Assembly: GCF_900187035.1 (NCBI RefSeq)
Contig: NZ_LT906446.1
Coordinates: 1,240,001 to 1,304,000 of the forward strand
Reading direction: 5' to 3'
From: Megamonas hypermegale
Lineage (GTDB): Bacteria; Bacillota; Negativicutes; Selenomonadales; Selenomonadaceae
Length of the DNA stretch: 64,000 nt
The position numbers and the translations under genes were made by a program. Each line of letters begins with the position of its first letter. The stretch's first letter is position 1. The notes beneath the pieces were generated by a model, which was not told where the DNA came from, searched no databases, and saw only the letters and a list, made by a program, of their open reading frames with translations. Below, piece by piece: positions 1-10,606 of the stretch.

Positions 1-222
1 CACAACCCAAGCGCAAAGCGCATTAGCTCTAAAGCCAGCTTCTACATGGCGAAGAACTGCGCCCATCTTGCGAATTTTGCCTTCTTGTTTATAAACGCGC
101 AAGCGATTTAACAATTCTTCTTCTGAAATATTGAGTTTTTTGGCAAATTCCTTATACGGTTCTTTCACTAAAGGAAATTCATCTTGCATAATTCTGATAA
201 TCTGTTTATCCAATAAATCCAT
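1..222 (-). CDS. ahbB: Siroheme decarboxylase subunit AhbB (C-terminus outside window)
   Basis: Partial gene: 74 codons are visible and the frame is open to the left edge. The N-terminus is a winged-helix Lrp/AsnC-like domain, often mislabelled as a transcription regulator. The motif RHVEAGFRANAL fits the AhbB/NirG-type siroheme decarboxylases, which with AhbA convert siroheme to 12,18-didecarboxysiroheme on the siroheme route to haem (or haem d1). The start is ATG at 222 with GGAG six bases upstream. It lies 18 bases behind ahbA, so the two are co-transcribed. Annotation as an Lrp-type regulator is the alternative, but pairing with ahbA favours the enzyme. Confidence 0.78.
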   Translation of the reverse strand, partial: MDLLDKQIIRIMQDEFPLVKEPYKEFAKKLNISEEELLNRLRVYKQEGKIRKMGAVLRHVEAGFRANALCAWVV

Positions 223-240
223 ATTTTGCTCCGCTTCTAA

Positions 241-693
241 TTATTTTAATTTAAACTGTACATTAATCTTATATTTTTTATTTGATACGAGGTTCATCAA
301 TTTTTCTACGCCCTCTTGTGCTTTTATTTCATTTAAAATCTGAGTGCGCTTTTCTTCACTATGAGTCAAAAGCGTAAACCAGAGATTGTATTCTCCTTCA
401 CGCTGATAATTATGCGTAGCACCTGGATATTTATTGATAAACTGTGCTACTTTTTCCATATAACCATCTTTTACTTTAAGGGCAACGAGCGTTCCTTTAT
501 ATTCCAATTTTCCAGAATCAAAGAAGGGTCCGATGCGTCTTATATAACCATGTTCTTTTAAATAGCGCAATCTTTCAATTACATTGTCTTCTGTAGTGCC
601 GAGTATATTGGCAAGTTCTAAAAAAGGACGCTGTGCAATCGGCAAATTGCGTTGAATTAAATTCAATAGTGATTTATCAAAATTTGTAAGCAT
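241..693 (-). CDS. ahbA: Siroheme decarboxylase subunit AhbA
   Basis: 150 aa, the usual size for AhbA/NirD-like proteins. Residues 1-55 form an Lrp/AsnC-type winged helix; residues 65-145 form the RAM-like ferredoxin fold. The family signature THNYQREGEYNLWFT sits at residues 93-107, and GPFFDSGKLEYKGT at 55-68 matches AhbA rather than AhbB. Together with the downstream ahbB it should decarboxylate the two acetate side chains of siroheme. No AhbC/AhbD radical SAM genes are visible here; they may lie beyond the left edge. About 115 bases of AT-rich DNA separate it from pflA. Confidence 0.8.
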   Translation of the reverse strand: MLTNFDKSLLNLIQRNLPIAQRPFLELANILGTTEDNVIERLRYLKEHGYIRRIGPFFDSGKLEYKGTLVALKVKDGYMEKVAQFINKYPGATHNYQREGEYNLWFTLLTHSEEKRTQILNEIKAQEGVEKLMNLVSNKKYKINVQFKLK

Positions 694-810
694 AATATAA
701 TCCTCATTTATAAAAATATCTGATTTTTATTGTAGCAAATTATCAATTATACAGTCAAGCAAATATGAATGAGCTTCACTTTTTATTAGAAGCGATATTG
801 TATTCAGCTA

Positions 811-1545
811 TCAAATAGCGTCTAATATTTTTTTAGCATTTTCAATACGCTGTGTCGTTGGTGGTTCAATGTCTTTCAGTTCATATGGTATATTTAAATT
901 TTCCCATTTAAACACGCCTAATGTATGATATGGCAATACCTCTACGCGCTCTACAGTTTTTAATGTATCTATAAAAGCGCGCAACTGTTTTAAATACTCA
1001 TCATCATCGGTGATTTGTGGCACTAATACATGGCGTATCCATATTTTTTTGCCATTCTCAGATAAACATTTTGCCATGTCGAGAATGTTTTCATTCGTTC
1101 TACCAGTTAAATTACGGTGTTTTTCATCATCGATATGCTTTATATCGAGCAGAAAAACATCAGTGACTTTCATCAATTCTTCAAATTTAGCATAAAAACT
1201 GCCCTGTCTTGTAAAAGGGCTACCTGAAGTATCAAGGCAGGTACTTATGCCTTTTTCTTTAGCCAATTTAAATAATTCCAATACAAAATCTATCTGCAAT
1301 AAAGCTTCGCCACCGCTCACCGTTATGCCGCCATTATTCTTCCAATATGCCTTATAGCGAACTGCTTTTTGCAACACTTCTTGCGCTGATAAAAGCTGAC
1401 CACCTTCAAATTTCCAAGTATCTGGATTGTGGCAATATTTACAGCGCATATTACAGCCCTGCAAAAACACTATATAGCGAATGCCTGGGCCATCAGCCGA
1501 GCCGAAACTTTCAACAGAGTGTATTCTTCCCATTATTTTTTCCAT
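811..1545 (-). CDS. pflA: Pyruvate formate-lyase activating enzyme (radical SAM)
   Basis: 244 aa. The radical SAM motif CNMRCKYC places the 4Fe-4S cysteines at residues 31, 35 and 38; NGGITVSGGEALLQ is the GGE SAM-binding motif. The enzyme uses SAM and a reduced cluster to abstract hydrogen from the PFL glycine (Gly725 of the adjacent pflB), creating the catalytic glycyl radical under anoxia. AAGGAGA lies just upstream of ATG 1545. It is downstream of pflB on the same strand, separated by a hairpin that may lower its expression relative to pflB. The extra N-terminal MEKI could be absent if the Met at residue 5 is used. Confidence 0.93.
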   Translation of the reverse strand: MEKIMGRIHSVESFGSADGPGIRYIVFLQGCNMRCKYCHNPDTWKFEGGQLLSAQEVLQKAVRYKAYWKNNGGITVSGGEALLQIDFVLELFKLAKEKGISTCLDTSGSPFTRQGSFYAKFEELMKVTDVFLLDIKHIDDEKHRNLTGRTNENILDMAKCLSENGKKIWIRHVLVPQITDDDEYLKQLRAFIDTLKTVERVEVLPYHTLGVFKWENLNIPYELKDIEPPTTQRIENAKKILDAI

Positions 1546-1563
1546 GAAATTCTCTCCTTAAAA

Positions 1564-1590
1564 TAAAAAGGAGCTGTTACGCTCCTTTTA
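1564..1590 (-). terminator. Hairpin terminator/attenuator between pflB and pflA
   Basis: AAAGGAGC (1567-1574) and GCTCCTTT (1581-1588) form an 8-bp stem with a 6-base loop. In the minus-strand transcript it is followed by TTTTTATTT, the form of an intrinsic terminator. It lies between pflB (upstream) and pflA, so it probably lets only part of the transcription through to pflA. Confidence 0.7.
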
Positions 1591-1608
1591 TAATTTCAAT
1601 ATTAGATA

Positions 1609-3861
1609 TTAAAGATGTTCGTGGCAAGTTCTTGCTATTACATCTAATTGTTGTTCTCTTGTCAAATCGATGAATTTAACAGCATAACCAGATACGCGAA
1701 TAGTGAAGTTTGCATATTCTTCTTTTTCTGGGTGTTCCATAGCATCAATCAATTTTTCTTTGCCGAATACATTGACATTCAAATGATGTGCACCTTGGTC
1801 AAAATATCCGTCCATTACTTGAACTAAGTTTTTAACTCGTTCATCTTCATTATTGCCTAATGCACCAGGATTTATTGTCTGCGTATTGGAAATACCATCT
1901 AATGCCCATTCATACGGCAATTTTGTAAGGGAGTTGAGTGAAGCGAGCAAACCATTTTGTTCTGCGCCGTAGCTTGGATTTGCGCCTGGGGATAATGGCA
2001 CACCAGCAGGGCGACCATCTGGCATAGCTCCAGTTACTTTACCGTATACGACATTTGAAGTGATTGTCAAAATAGAAGTTGTCGGTTCAGAATTGCGATA
2101 CGTATGATGTTTTTTCAATTTAGTCATGAATGTTTTCAAGAGCCAAACTGCAATTTCATCTGCGCGGTCATCATCGTTACCATAGCGAGGGAAATCGCCT
2201 TCGATTTCAAAATCTTTGCTGATGCCATTTTCATCGCGAATGACTTTGACTTTAGCGTATTTAATAGCGGAAAGGGAGTCAACAACGTGTGAGAAACCTG
2301 CAATACCAGTTGCAAAAGTTCTCTTTAAATCAGTATCCATCAATGCGAGCTGTGAAGCTTCATAGAAATATTTATCGTGCATGTACTGAATTAAATTCAA
2401 TGTGTTGACATATATACCAACGAGCCAATCCATCATTTCATCATATTTAGCAATTACTTCATCATAATCTAAGTATTCGGAAGTAATCGGTCTATATGCT
2501 GGGCCAACTTGCTGTCCTGTTCTTTCATCTACACCGCCATTGATAGCGTAGAGCAAGCATTTTGCAAGGTTAGCACGTGCTCCGAAGAACTGCATTTCTT
2601 TACCAGTTTGAGTTGCGGATACGCAGCAGCAAATAGCGTAATCATCGCCCCAGATAGGTTTCATTACATCATCATTTTCGTACTGAACGGAGCTTGTTTT
2701 TATGGAAATTCTAGCTGCATAATCTTTGAATGGTTCAGGCAATCTTGAAGAATAAAGAACTGTCAAATTTGGTTCTGGAGAAGGTCCCATATTTTCAAGT
2801 GTGTGCAAGAAACGGAAATCTGTCTTAGTTACGAAAGAACGACCGTCTACGCCAGTGCCTGCAACGTCCAAAGTAGCCCATACTGGGTCGCCTGAGAATA
2901 ATTCATTATATGAAGGAATGCGCGCAAATTTTACCATGCGCAATTTCATTGTGAAATGGTCAACTAATTCTTGCGCTTGCAATTCTGTCAAAACGCCATT
3001 TTTTAAATCTCTTTCAAAGTAAATATCCAAGAATGTGCTGACACGACCGATGGACATTGCTGCACCATTTTGAGTTTTAATCGCTGCTAAATAACCAAAA
3101 TAAAGCCACTGAATTGCTTCTTTAGCATTTTTTGCTGGTTGAGAGATATCATAGCCATAGCTCTGTGCCATTTCTTTCATCTGTTTTAAGCATTTGATTT
3201 GTTCAGCGATTTCTTCACGCAAGCGAATTACATCATCAGTCATAGTGCCATCACCGCAATGCATTTTATCATTTAATTTTTCTTCAATTAAGAAATCAAT
3301 ACCGTACAATGCTACACGGCGATAATCGCCAACAATTCGACCACGACCATAAGTGTCTGGCAAACCTGTCAAAATTTTATTATGGCGAACTTTCATCATT
3401 TCTGGAGTGTATGCATCAAATACAGCTGTGTTGTGTGTCTTGCGATATTTTGTAAATATTTCTTTAAGTTTTGGATTTACTTTATAGCCGTATGTTTCAC
3501 ATGCCTGCACAGCCATTTTTATACCACCATTTGGTAAAAATGCGCGTTTTAATGGTTTATCTGTCTGTAAACCTACTACTTGTTCTAAATCTTTTAAGCT
3601 TTCATCAATATAGCCAGCTTCATATGCAGTGATATCGGAAGCGATTTCTGTTTCCATATCCAAAACGCCGTTTTTCTTTCTTTCTTCCTTCTGCAATCCC
3701 TGTAATACAGACCATAATTTATCTGTTGCTGGTGTAGAACCTGCTAAAAAACTTTCATCGCCATCATATGGAGTGTAATTGTCCTGAATAAATTGACGAA
3801 CATTTATTTCTTCTTTCCAAAGACGACCACTAAAACCTTCCCATTCTTTCTTTTCTACCAT
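1609..3861 (-). CDS. pflB: Formate C-acetyltransferase (pyruvate formate-lyase)
   Basis: 750 aa, full length for PFL. It converts pyruvate plus CoA to acetyl-CoA and formate by a glycyl-radical mechanism. The catalytic cysteine pair is Cys412-Cys413 within [12 protein letters not shown] (three consecutive cysteines, one more than in the E. coli enzyme). The glycyl radical site is Gly725 in RVSGYAVKF near the C-terminus. GAGAGG precedes ATG 3861 after a T-rich spacer. It is followed by a hairpin and then its activase gene. A long AT-rich upstream region carries the promoter. PFL allows acetyl-CoA formation without NADH, which fits the propionate-forming redox balance seen elsewhere in the window. 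Confidence 0.96.
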   Translation of the reverse strand: MVEKKEWEGFSGRLWKEEINVRQFIQDNYTPYDGDESFLAGSTPATDKLWSVLQGLQKEERKKNGVLDMETEIASDITAYEAGYIDESLKDLEQVVGLQTDKPLKRAFLPNGGIKMAVQACETYGYKVNPKLKEIFTKYRKTHNTAVFDAYTPEMMKVRHNKILTGLPDTYGRGRIVGDYRRVALYGIDFLIEEKLNDKMHCGDGTMTDDVIRLREEIAEQIKCLKQMKEMAQSYGYDISQPAKNAKEAIQWLYFGYLAAIKTQNGAAMSIGRVSTFLDIYFERDLKNGVLTELQAQELVDHFTMKLRMVKFARIPSYNELFSGDPVWATLDVAGTGVDGRSFVTKTDFRFLHTLENMGPSPEPNLTVLYSSRLPEPFKDYAARISIKTSSVQYENDDVMKPIWGDDYAICCCVSATQTGKEMQFFGARANLAKCLLYAINGGVDERTGQQVGPAYRPITSEYLDYDEVIAKYDEMMDWLVGIYVNTLNLIQYMHDKYFYEASQLALMDTDLKRTFATGIAGFSHVVDSLSAIKYAKVKVIRDENGISKDFEIEGDFPRYGNDDDRADEIAVWLLKTFMTKLKKHHTYRNSEPTTSILTITSNVVYGKVTGAMPDGRPAGVPLSPGANPSYGAEQNGLLASLNSLTKLPYEWALDGISNTQTINPGALGNNEDERVKNLVQVMDGYFDQGAHHLNVNVFGKEKLIDAMEHPEKEEYANFTIRVSGYAVKFIDLTREQQLDVIARTCHEHL

Positions 3862-3940
3862 TGAAAAAAATCCTCTCTTTATAAATATTTATGTCATCAT
3901 AACTATTATATATAAATAAAGTACTTTATCATTTAAAATA

Positions 3941-3969
3941 ATTATAATACAGAATTTATTCATAGTAAA
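3941..3969 (-). promoter_or_regulatory. Candidate sigma-A promoter of pflB
   Basis: On the minus strand TTTACT (3969-3964) and a perfect TATAAT (3946-3941) are separated by 17 bases, about 80 bases upstream of the pflB start. The -35 element matches consensus only partly, and the surrounding DNA is so AT-rich that chance matches are likely. Confidence 0.4.
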
Positions 3970-4223
3970 TATAAAAATTTATTTAATTAAAAATATTATT
4001 CATCTTTATAAAAGAATAACATTATATACTAAATTATATATAATATCCTATATATTCTATAAAAAAAATAATATTATGGCAATACTATTTATTGAATTAC
4101 CATAACATTTCTGATAAACTATTCTAAATTTCTATCTGATGTTAAACTGTTTACTTCTATTATCTTCTCACTAGTTAAATCTATTTTTTATTTATAAATC
4201 TTATCAAATATTTTGCTCTATAA

Positions 4224-4258
4224 AAAAAGTGCCCTTAACATTTGTTAAAGGCACTTTT
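4224..4258 (-). terminator. Intrinsic terminator of the tig-engB gene run
   Basis: AAAAGTGCC ... GGCACTTTT forms a strong stem, extended by TTAAC/GTTAA, followed in the minus-strand transcript by a T7 run. It starts a few bases after the engB stop codon. Confidence 0.85.
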
Positions 4259-4264
4259 CATTTA

Positions 4265-4897
4265 TCAATCGTTTAACATTTGATTGATTACTTCTAAAAG
4301 TTCACTTCTACCTGCATTCTTCACAGAAGAATACGGCAAAATATCTATTTCTTTTACACCGAGCGTTTTTCTTATTTGAGCGATTTGTTTATTTACTGCA
4401 CCGCGGCTGATTTTATCTGCTTTTGTAGCGATGATGAGTACTGGAACATTGTTTTTGACAAGCCAGTTGAACATTTCTATATCTGATTTCATCGGTGCAT
4501 GACGAATATCTATAAGCTGACAAACAAATTGTAATTGTTTTGAGCCTAAAAAATATTCTTCGATAAATTTTGCCCATTGCTTGCGATTAGCCTGTGCTGT
4601 CTTAGCATAGCCATAGCCTGGCAAATCGACGAGATGGAATAATTTATCTTCACCTGTCTCAATCATTCTAGCTGTGAGCTCAAAAAAGTTAATCGTCTGT
4701 GTTTTACCTGGTTGTCCGCTGACACGTGCCAGATTATGCACACGTGTCAAGGAATTAATCAAAGAGGATTTACCTACATTGGAGCGACCAATAAAGGCGA
4801 TTTCCTTCAATTTTTCTTCAGGATATTGCGATTTTTTTACAGCAGACGCTACGTATCTCGCTCTTATTATATTTATTTTATCTTGTGTTTGCATCAT
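4265..4897 (-). CDS. engB: Ribosome biogenesis GTPase EngB/YsxC
   Basis: 210 aa GTPase of the TrmE-Era-EngA-YihA-Septin family that helps assemble the 50S subunit. The G1 loop GRSNVGKSS is at residues 37-45, G3 DLPG at 91-94 and G4 TKAD at 158-161; GKTQTINFF, the G2/switch region typical of YsxC, is at 64-72. The ATG at 4897 immediately follows the lon stop codon with no gap, so translation is probably coupled. lon-ysxC adjacency is conserved in many Firmicutes. A second Met directly follows the first. Confidence 0.95.
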   Translation of the reverse strand: MMQTQDKINIIRARYVASAVKKSQYPEEKLKEIAFIGRSNVGKSSLINSLTRVHNLARVSGQPGKTQTINFFELTARMIETGEDKLFHLVDLPGYGYAKTAQANRKQWAKFIEEYFLGSKQLQFVCQLIDIRHAPMKSDIEMFNWLVKNNVPVLIIATKADKISRGAVNKQIAQIRKTLGVKEIDILPYSSVKNAGRSELLEVINQMLND

Positions 4898-7210
4898 TTA
4901 ATCCACCAATGCGATTTTTAAAACTTCATCCATATTTTTTACAGGAATAAAGGTCATTTTATCTCTTACTTCTTTAGAAATATCATCGATATCGCGTTCA
5001 TTTTCTTTTGGCATAATTACAGTATAGATGCCTTCGCGATATGCCGCCAAAGATTTTTCTTTAAGTCCGCCAATTGGAAGAACTCTACCACGCAAAGTGA
5101 TTTCACCAGTCATAGCAATATCAGCTCTTACTTTCTTACCTGTGAGTGCAGATACGATAGTTGTAGCCATAGTGATACCAGCAGATGGGCCATCTTTTGG
5201 TACTGCTCCTTCTGGAAAATGAATGTGTATATCGTCTTCTTCATAGAATTTTTCTGGCAAATTAAGTTCTTGGCTTCTGCTTCTAATATAAGTGATAGCT
5301 GCTCTTGCAGACTCTTTCATTACATCACCAAGTTGACCTGTTAAGATTATATTGCCCTTGCCTTTTAATACTGCTACTTCTACTGGCAAGATAACACCGC
5401 CAACTTCAGTCCAAGCAAGACCTGTACATAATCCGACTTGCGGTTCTTTTTCAGCTTTCGTATCTGTGAATTTAGCTTTGCCAAGAAAATCTGTTAAGTT
5501 CTTTTTCGTAACGCGAACAGATTTTTTCTTTTCATTTACTAATTTATACGCAGCTTTACGACAAACTTTTGAAAGCTGTCTTTCTAATTCACGTACGCCA
5601 GCTTCACGTGTGTATTTTTCAATAATCTGTTTGATGACTTCATCAGTTATATTAACTTGTGAAGCTTTAAGACCATTTGCTCTTTTTACTTTAGAAACTA
5701 AATGTTCTTTTGCTATATGCAATTTTTCCACTTCTGTATAGCTAGGAAGCATAATGATTTCCATACGGTCGCGCAATGGTCGTGGAATGTTCCCAAGGTC
5801 GTTTGCTGTGATAATCCACATTACTTTAGATAAATCAAATGGCAAACCGATATAATGGTCAGAAAATGTATTATTTTGTTCTGGGTCTAATACTTCCAAG
5901 AGCGCAGATACTGGGTCGCCTCTATAATCAGAAGCCATTTTATCTACTTCATCGAGTAAAAATAATGGGTCTTTTGTGCCGGCATTTTTAATGCCTTCAA
6001 TAATGCGCCCTGGCATTGCACCTACATAAGTACGACGATGACCGCGGATTTCAGCTTCATCACGCACACCACCTAAAGAAGCACGCACAAATTTGCGTTT
6101 TAATGCTTTAGCAATAGATGTAGCAATAGAAGTTTTACCAACACCAGGTGGCCCTACAAGACAGATTATTGGTGCTTTGATATCTGGCGATAATGTTTTT
6201 ATCGATAAGTATTCAATAATACGTTCTTTGACTTTTTCGAGACCATAATGATATTCATCTAAAATTTTTCTAGCTTCTTTTACACCTATTATTTCACTAT
6301 TTTCTATTTCCCATGGTAAATCAAGTAGCCATTCAATATAATTTTGTGATACTCCCATTTCTGGTGAAGATGGATTTGTGCGCTCTAAACGTTTCAATTC
6401 TTTTTCAAGTGCTTCAACAACGTCATCTGGATAAGAATTTTCTTCCATGCGAGTGCGATATTCTTCTATAGCTTGAGTTATCTCATCATCTTCGCCTAAT
6501 TCTTTATTAATGGCTTTTATCTGTTCACGCAGATAATATTCCTTTTGAGTTTTTGTCATTTGCTTATTTACGCTCATGACAATCTTATTTTCCAGCTCCA
6601 TAATTTCTATTTCTTGCTGGAGCAGTTTATATAAAGCTTCTAATCTTTCCTTAACTGGTACGATTTCTAGGATTTTTTGTTTATCTTCAAATTTACAGTT
6701 TAAATGATTAGTAACTACATTGCATAAAACATGACCATCATCCATAGCTACATTCACGGCTATCATGACTTCTGGTGGTATTTTATGACTTAGTTTAACC
6801 CAATCTTCAAATTTAGATATACAAGCTCTTATAAGTGCTTGTACTTCTTTTCCTTCTGTTTTATCATCTTCGATTTCTTCAACATCTACTTCAATAAATA
6901 GACCATCATCACGATAATCAAGAATTCTAGCTCTATATAAACCTTCAATTTGAGCACGCATGATGCCATTGTTTAACTTTGCTACATGTTGAACTTGACA
7001 TACTGTACCAATTTCATATACATCATCTATTTTCGGGTCTTCTGTTTCAATATCCTTCTGCGCGCAAAGCATGATAAGTCTATCATGTCCTAAACTTTCT
7101 TCCATCGCTGCTATTGATTTGTCGCGACCGATATCAATATGCGCGCCGTTGTTAGGAAATAATACCATTCCTCGCAGCGGTAAAAAACTAAGTGTACTTT
7201 TCTTCCCCAC
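4898..7210 (-). CDS. lon: ATP-dependent Lon protease (La), GTG start
   Basis: 770 aa from a GTG at 7210, chosen because GGGAGG lies nine to ten bases upstream; the reading frame could be extended to a TTG at 7228, but that codon overlaps this ribosome binding site. N-terminal substrate-binding LON domain (about 1-200), coiled region (200-250), AAA+ module with Walker [10 protein letters not shown] at 353-361, and the C-terminal Ser-Lys protease with Ser676 in PKDGPSAG and Lys719 in GGLKEK. Cytoplasmic hexamer degrading misfolded and regulatory proteins. It is fourth in the run tig-clpP-clpX-lon-engB, about 120 bases after clpX. Confidence 0.95.
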   Translation of the reverse strand: MGKKSTLSFLPLRGMVLFPNNGAHIDIGRDKSIAAMEESLGHDRLIMLCAQKDIETEDPKIDDVYEIGTVCQVQHVAKLNNGIMRAQIEGLYRARILDYRDDGLFIEVDVEEIEDDKTEGKEVQALIRACISKFEDWVKLSHKIPPEVMIAVNVAMDDGHVLCNVVTNHLNCKFEDKQKILEIVPVKERLEALYKLLQQEIEIMELENKIVMSVNKQMTKTQKEYYLREQIKAINKELGEDDEITQAIEEYRTRMEENSYPDDVVEALEKELKRLERTNPSSPEMGVSQNYIEWLLDLPWEIENSEIIGVKEARKILDEYHYGLEKVKERIIEYLSIKTLSPDIKAPIICLVGPPGVGKTSIATSIAKALKRKFVRASLGGVRDEAEIRGHRRTYVGAMPGRIIEGIKNAGTKDPLFLLDEVDKMASDYRGDPVSALLEVLDPEQNNTFSDHYIGLPFDLSKVMWIITANDLGNIPRPLRDRMEIIMLPSYTEVEKLHIAKEHLVSKVKRANGLKASQVNITDEVIKQIIEKYTREAGVRELERQLSKVCRKAAYKLVNEKKKSVRVTKKNLTDFLGKAKFTDTKAEKEPQVGLCTGLAWTEVGGVILPVEVAVLKGKGNIILTGQLGDVMKESARAAITYIRSRSQELNLPEKFYEEDDIHIHFPEGAVPKDGPSAGITMATTIVSALTGKKVRADIAMTGEITLRGRVLPIGGLKEKSLAAYREGIYTVIMPKENERDIDDISKEVRDKMTFIPVKNMDEVLKIALVD

Positions 7211-7332
7211 GCAAAAAATTCCTCCCAATGAGTTTAAAGTATTTATAGAAAAAAGAGCTGCTGCTACCTGATTTACTTTGCAACAACTCTTTACTCTTGT
7301 CGTATTAATAGACCTGTTACCCTACTGATATA

Positions 7333-8571
7333 TTAAGCTTTTTTATCAGCATAAGTTATTACAGGAGCTTTTTTCTTCTTAATTGTATCTTTTGTAATTT
7401 CGCACGAAACAGCACCTTTTTCAGAAGGCACTTCAAACATTACATCGCGCATAATTCTTTCCAAAATAGCTCTAAGTCCTCTAGCGCCCGTTTTACGTTC
7501 GAGAGCTTCTTTTGCAATTAAATGCAGAGCTTCATCATCGAAATGGAGTTTAACTCCATCCATTTCCAAAAGTTTTACGTATTGTTTTACTAATGCATTT
7601 TTAGGCTTAACCAAAATATCCACTAAAGCCTGTTCATCTAAAGATTCCAAAGTAACAACTACAGGAACACGTCCTATAAATTCTGGTATAAAACCACTTT
7701 TTAATAAATCTTCTGGTAAAACATGCTTCAATAAATCGCCTGTATTTTGTTTTACTTTACTTTTTACATCAGCACCAAAGCCAATATTTTTATGTCCAAG
7801 GCGCGCATCGATTATCTTTTCAATGCCATCAAACGCACCACCGCAGATAAATAAAATATTAGTTGTATCAATTTGAATTAATTCTTGATGCGGATGTTTT
7901 CTACCACCTTGAGGTGGTACACTGGCTATTGTTCCTTCCAGTATTTTCAAAAGTGCCTGTTGCACACCTTCACCAGAAACATCTCTCGTTATTGATGGAT
8001 TTTCTGATTTTCTGGCAATTTTATCAATTTCATCAATATAGATGATACCCTTTTGGGCTTTTTCAATATCATAATCCGTAGCCTGTATCAATTTCAGCAA
8101 AATATTTTCGACATCTTCGCCGACATATCCTGCCTCCGTGAGTGATGTTGCATCGGCTATAGCAAAAGGAACATTCAATATTTTCGCCAAAGTTTGAGCA
8201 AGTAATGTCTTACCACTACCAGTTGGCCCGAGCATTAAAATATTTGACTTTTGTAGCTCAACATCATCTTGTCGTGGCGCTCTATTTATTCGTTTATAGT
8301 GATTATAAACGGCAACTGATAAAGATTTTTTTGCATCATTCTGTCCAATTACATATTGATTTAATACATCATAAATCTCTTTAGGTTTTGGCAAATCTCT
8401 CAATTCGATTTGTTCGCCATCATTCATCTCTTCTTCGACAATTTCATTACAAAGCCGTACACATTCATCACAAATATAAACACCAGGACCTGCTACGAGT
8501 TTACGCACTTGGTCTTGAGTTTTACCACAGAATGAACATTTCATTTGTCCTTTGTCTTCACCGAATTTCAA
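7333..8571 (-). CDS. clpX: ClpX, ATP-binding subunit of ClpXP (housekeeping copy), TTG start
   Basis: 412 aa from TTG 8571, which has AGAGGTG eight bases upstream and gives the usual ClpX N-terminus ([17 protein letters not shown]); an ATG eight codons earlier sits inside the ribosome binding site. The zinc-binding domain has Cys12, Cys15, Cys34 and Cys37. AAA+ features: Walker A GPTGSGKT at 115-122, pore loop GYVG at 148-151, Walker [10 protein letters not shown], an RKH loop, the ClpP-docking IGF loop and a GARGLR sensor 2. It unfolds substrates for ClpP, encoded just upstream. A divergent second ClpX is at 39930-41255. Confidence 0.95.
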   Translation of the reverse strand: MKFGEDKGQMKCSFCGKTQDQVRKLVAGPGVYICDECVRLCNEIVEEEMNDGEQIELRDLPKPKEIYDVLNQYVIGQNDAKKSLSVAVYNHYKRINRAPRQDDVELQKSNILMLGPTGSGKTLLAQTLAKILNVPFAIADATSLTEAGYVGEDVENILLKLIQATDYDIEKAQKGIIYIDEIDKIARKSENPSITRDVSGEGVQQALLKILEGTIASVPPQGGRKHPHQELIQIDTTNILFICGGAFDGIEKIIDARLGHKNIGFGADVKSKVKQNTGDLLKHVLPEDLLKSGFIPEFIGRVPVVVTLESLDEQALVDILVKPKNALVKQYVKLLEMDGVKLHFDDEALHLIAKEALERKTGARGLRAILERIMRDVMFEVPSEKGAVSCEITKDTIKKKKAPVITYADKKA

Positions 8572-8611
8572 CCTATATTCACCTCTTTTATACAAAACCC
8601 TTAAACCATTT

Positions 8612-8662
8612 GTGAAAAGTGGCGATTATTAACTGTAATACAATCATTTCGCCACTTTACAC
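8612..8662 (-). other. Inverted repeat between clpP and clpX
   Basis: GTGAAAAGTGGCGA (8612-8625) pairs with TCGCCACTTTACAC (8649-8662) with one mismatch across a 23-base loop. It lies in the clpP-clpX gap of the minus-strand transcript. The U-run behind it is short, so this may be an attenuator, an mRNA-stability element or a weak terminator rather than a full stop. Confidence 0.5.
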
Positions 8663-8673
8663 TTTAAGCATAT

Positions 8674-9270
8674 TTATTTACTTTTTTTACCCGTACGAAC
8701 GATAACTTCATCAATCAAACCATATTCTTTAGCTTCAATAGCTGACATGAAATTATCTCTTTCTGTGTCAGCCATGAGTTGTTCTACAGATTGACCTGTA
8801 TGTTGTTTTAAGATATCAGTCAAAATTTCACGAATACGTAAAATTTCACGTGCCTGAATTTGAATATCTGTAGATTGTCCCTGTGCGCCACCGAGTGGTT
8901 GATGAATCATTATGCGTGAATATGGTAGTGCATATCTTTTGCCTTTTGCACCTGCTGCCAATAATACAGAACCCATGCTAGCAGCTTGTCCAATACAAAT
9001 TGTAGATACATCTGGCTTAATATACTGCATAGTATCATAAATAGCTAATCCAGCAGTAACTACACCACCTGGACTGTTAATATAAAGGTGAATATCTTTA
9101 TCCGGGTCTTCAGACTCTAAAAAGAGAAGCTGTGCTATTACCACATTAGCTACATTATCGTCAATAGGGCCGCCCAAAAAAATGATACGGTCTTTTAATA
9201 GACGCGAATATATATCGTAGGCACGTTCGCCTCGTCCCGATTGTTCAACTACCATTGGTACATAGTTCAT
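8674..9270 (-). CDS. clpP: ClpP serine protease
   Basis: 198 aa, normal for ClpP. The catalytic triad is Ser98 (GQAASMGS), His123 (MIHQPLGG) and Asp172 (DTERDNF). Fourteen subunits form the degradation chamber that works with ClpX (encoded next) and possibly with the ClpX paralogue at 39930-41255. GGGGTG lies eight bases before ATG 9270. The gene is 43 bases behind tig. The short N-terminal stretch before the axial loop fits the usual propeptide. Confidence 0.96.
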   Translation of the reverse strand: MNYVPMVVEQSGRGERAYDIYSRLLKDRIIFLGGPIDDNVANVVIAQLLFLESEDPDKDIHLYINSPGGVVTAGLAIYDTMQYIKPDVSTICIGQAASMGSVLLAAGAKGKRYALPYSRIMIHQPLGGAQGQSTDIQIQAREILRIREILTDILKQHTGQSVEQLMADTERDNFMSAIEAKEYGLIDEVIVRTGKKSK

Positions 9271-9313
9271 GTGTTATTCACCCCGACTAAAATATATTCT
9301 TTTAATTTACTTA

Positions 9314-10606
9314 TTAAGCTTCTACAGCGCTATCGATTACGAAGCTAGCAGCTTTTTTATGAAGTACAGTTGCTACTAAATTACCGATGCTACCGTTCTT
9401 TTTAATGATTTTGCTTACTTCTTGTGGAGTTGTGCCATAAGTTGCAGCGAGAAGAGCAATTTCAGCGTTGATATCAGCATTTTCAACTTTGATATCTTCT
9501 GCTTTTGCAACAGCATCAAGCATGAGGTCAGTTTTAACTGCAATAGAAGCACTTTCTTTATACTGTTCACGGAGTTTATCCATGTCCATGTTAGTGTATT
9601 TGAGGTAAGCATCTAAGTTCATGCCTTGGTTTTCAAGGTTTACAGCAAGTTCATTAATCATGTTGCTTACACGGTTTTCAATCATAACTTCTGGAATATC
9701 TACAGTGATATTATCAGTAGCTTGTTTTAAGATTTCGTTACGACGTTTTGTATCAGCTTCACGTTCCATGCGTTTTTCAGTGTTTTCGCGAAGTTTAGCT
9801 TTCATATCTTCGATGTTTTCATAAGAAGTGGATTCTTTTACGAATTCATCAGTGAGCTCTGGAAGCTGTTTATGTTTAATGCTGTTAACTTTGCAATGGA
9901 ATACAGCAGCTTTACCAGCTAAATCTTTAGCATGATATTCTTCTGGGAATGTTACATTAACATCTTTTTCTTCGCCAACTTTGAGGCCGATGAGTTGGTC
10001 TTCAAAGTTATCAATGAAGGAATGGGAACCGATTTGAAGTGGATAATCTTTGCCTTCGCCGCCTGGGAATGCTACGCCATCAACTTCACCTTTGAAATCT
10101 AAAGTGATGAAGTCATCGTTTGCTACTGTAGCGCCTTCTTCAGCGTCAATCATTTTTGCATGATGATTTAAAATGTTGTTTACTTGTTCATCAATTTGTT
10201 CATCTGTAACAACTACTGCATCTTTAGCAACTTTTAATCCTTTGTATTCACCAAGAGTAACTTCTGGCATAGGAGTGATTGTAGCTTTGAATACTACATC
10301 TTTGCCTTCTTCTAAAGTTACGATATCCACCTGTGGACGGTCTACTGGGTCAAGATTTTCTTGTTTTAAAGCTGCATCGAAAGCTTTCTGTGCAACGCGG
10401 TCAAAAGCTTCATCCATGATAGCTTCTTTGCCAATATGCATTTCTAAAACGCGGCGTGGTGCATGACCTTTTCTGAAGCCAGGAATATTTACACGGTTTG
10501 CAAGGGATTTGCAAGCAGCTTTAATACCTTTATCGAGTTCTTCAGCTGGAACTTCAATTGTAAGTACCACCTTATGATTTTCAATCTTTTCTGTAGTAAC
10601 GTTCAT
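9314..10606 (-). CDS. tig: Trigger factor, ribosome-associated chaperone
   Basis: 430 aa. The N-terminal ribosome-binding domain carries the signature GFRKGHAPRRV at 43-53; a FKBP-type peptidyl-prolyl isomerase domain spans about 150-240; the C-terminal helical chaperone arms fill the rest. It binds ribosomal protein uL23 at the exit tunnel and shields nascent chains. AGGAGG precedes ATG 10606. It is first in the tig-clpP-clpX-lon-engB run, a conserved Firmicute order linking folding of new chains to their disposal. Confidence 0.96.
   Translation of the reverse strand: MNVTTEKIENHKVVLTIEVPAEELDKGIKAACKSLANRVNIPGFRKGHAPRRVLEMHIGKEAIMDEAFDRVAQKAFDAALKQENLDPVDRPQVDIVTLEEGKDVVFKATITPMPEVTLGEYKGLKVAKDAVVVTDEQIDEQVNNILNHHAKMIDAEEGATVANDDFITLDFKGEVDGVAFPGGEGKDYPLQIGSHSFIDNFEDQLIGLKVGEEKDVNVTFPEEYHAKDLAGKAAVFHCKVNSIKHKQLPELTDEFVKESTSYENIEDMKAKLRENTEKRMEREADTKRRNEILKQATDNITVDIPEVMIENRVSNMINELAVNLENQGMNLDAYLKYTNMDMDKLREQYKESASIAVKTDLMLDAVAKAEDIKVENADINAEIALLAATYGTTPQEVSKIIKKNGSIGNLVATVLHKKAASFVIDSAVEA

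Larger units (their letters stand above)
3862..4264. other. Long AT-rich intergenic region upstream of pflB
   Basis: About 400 bases without a supported gene. It contains the engB terminator at its right end, a candidate pflB promoter, and a weak imperfect hairpin (TTATGG ... CCATAA, about 4074-4110). No clear FNR or Rex operator could be recognised. Nothing else supportable was seen. Confidence 0.6.

Noticed and set aside
4231-4251. TTAACATTTGTTAA as a possible Rex operator near pflB
   Set aside because: The half-sites are in the wrong orientation for TTGTTAA-N4-TTAACAA and the sequence forms the stem of the engB terminator.
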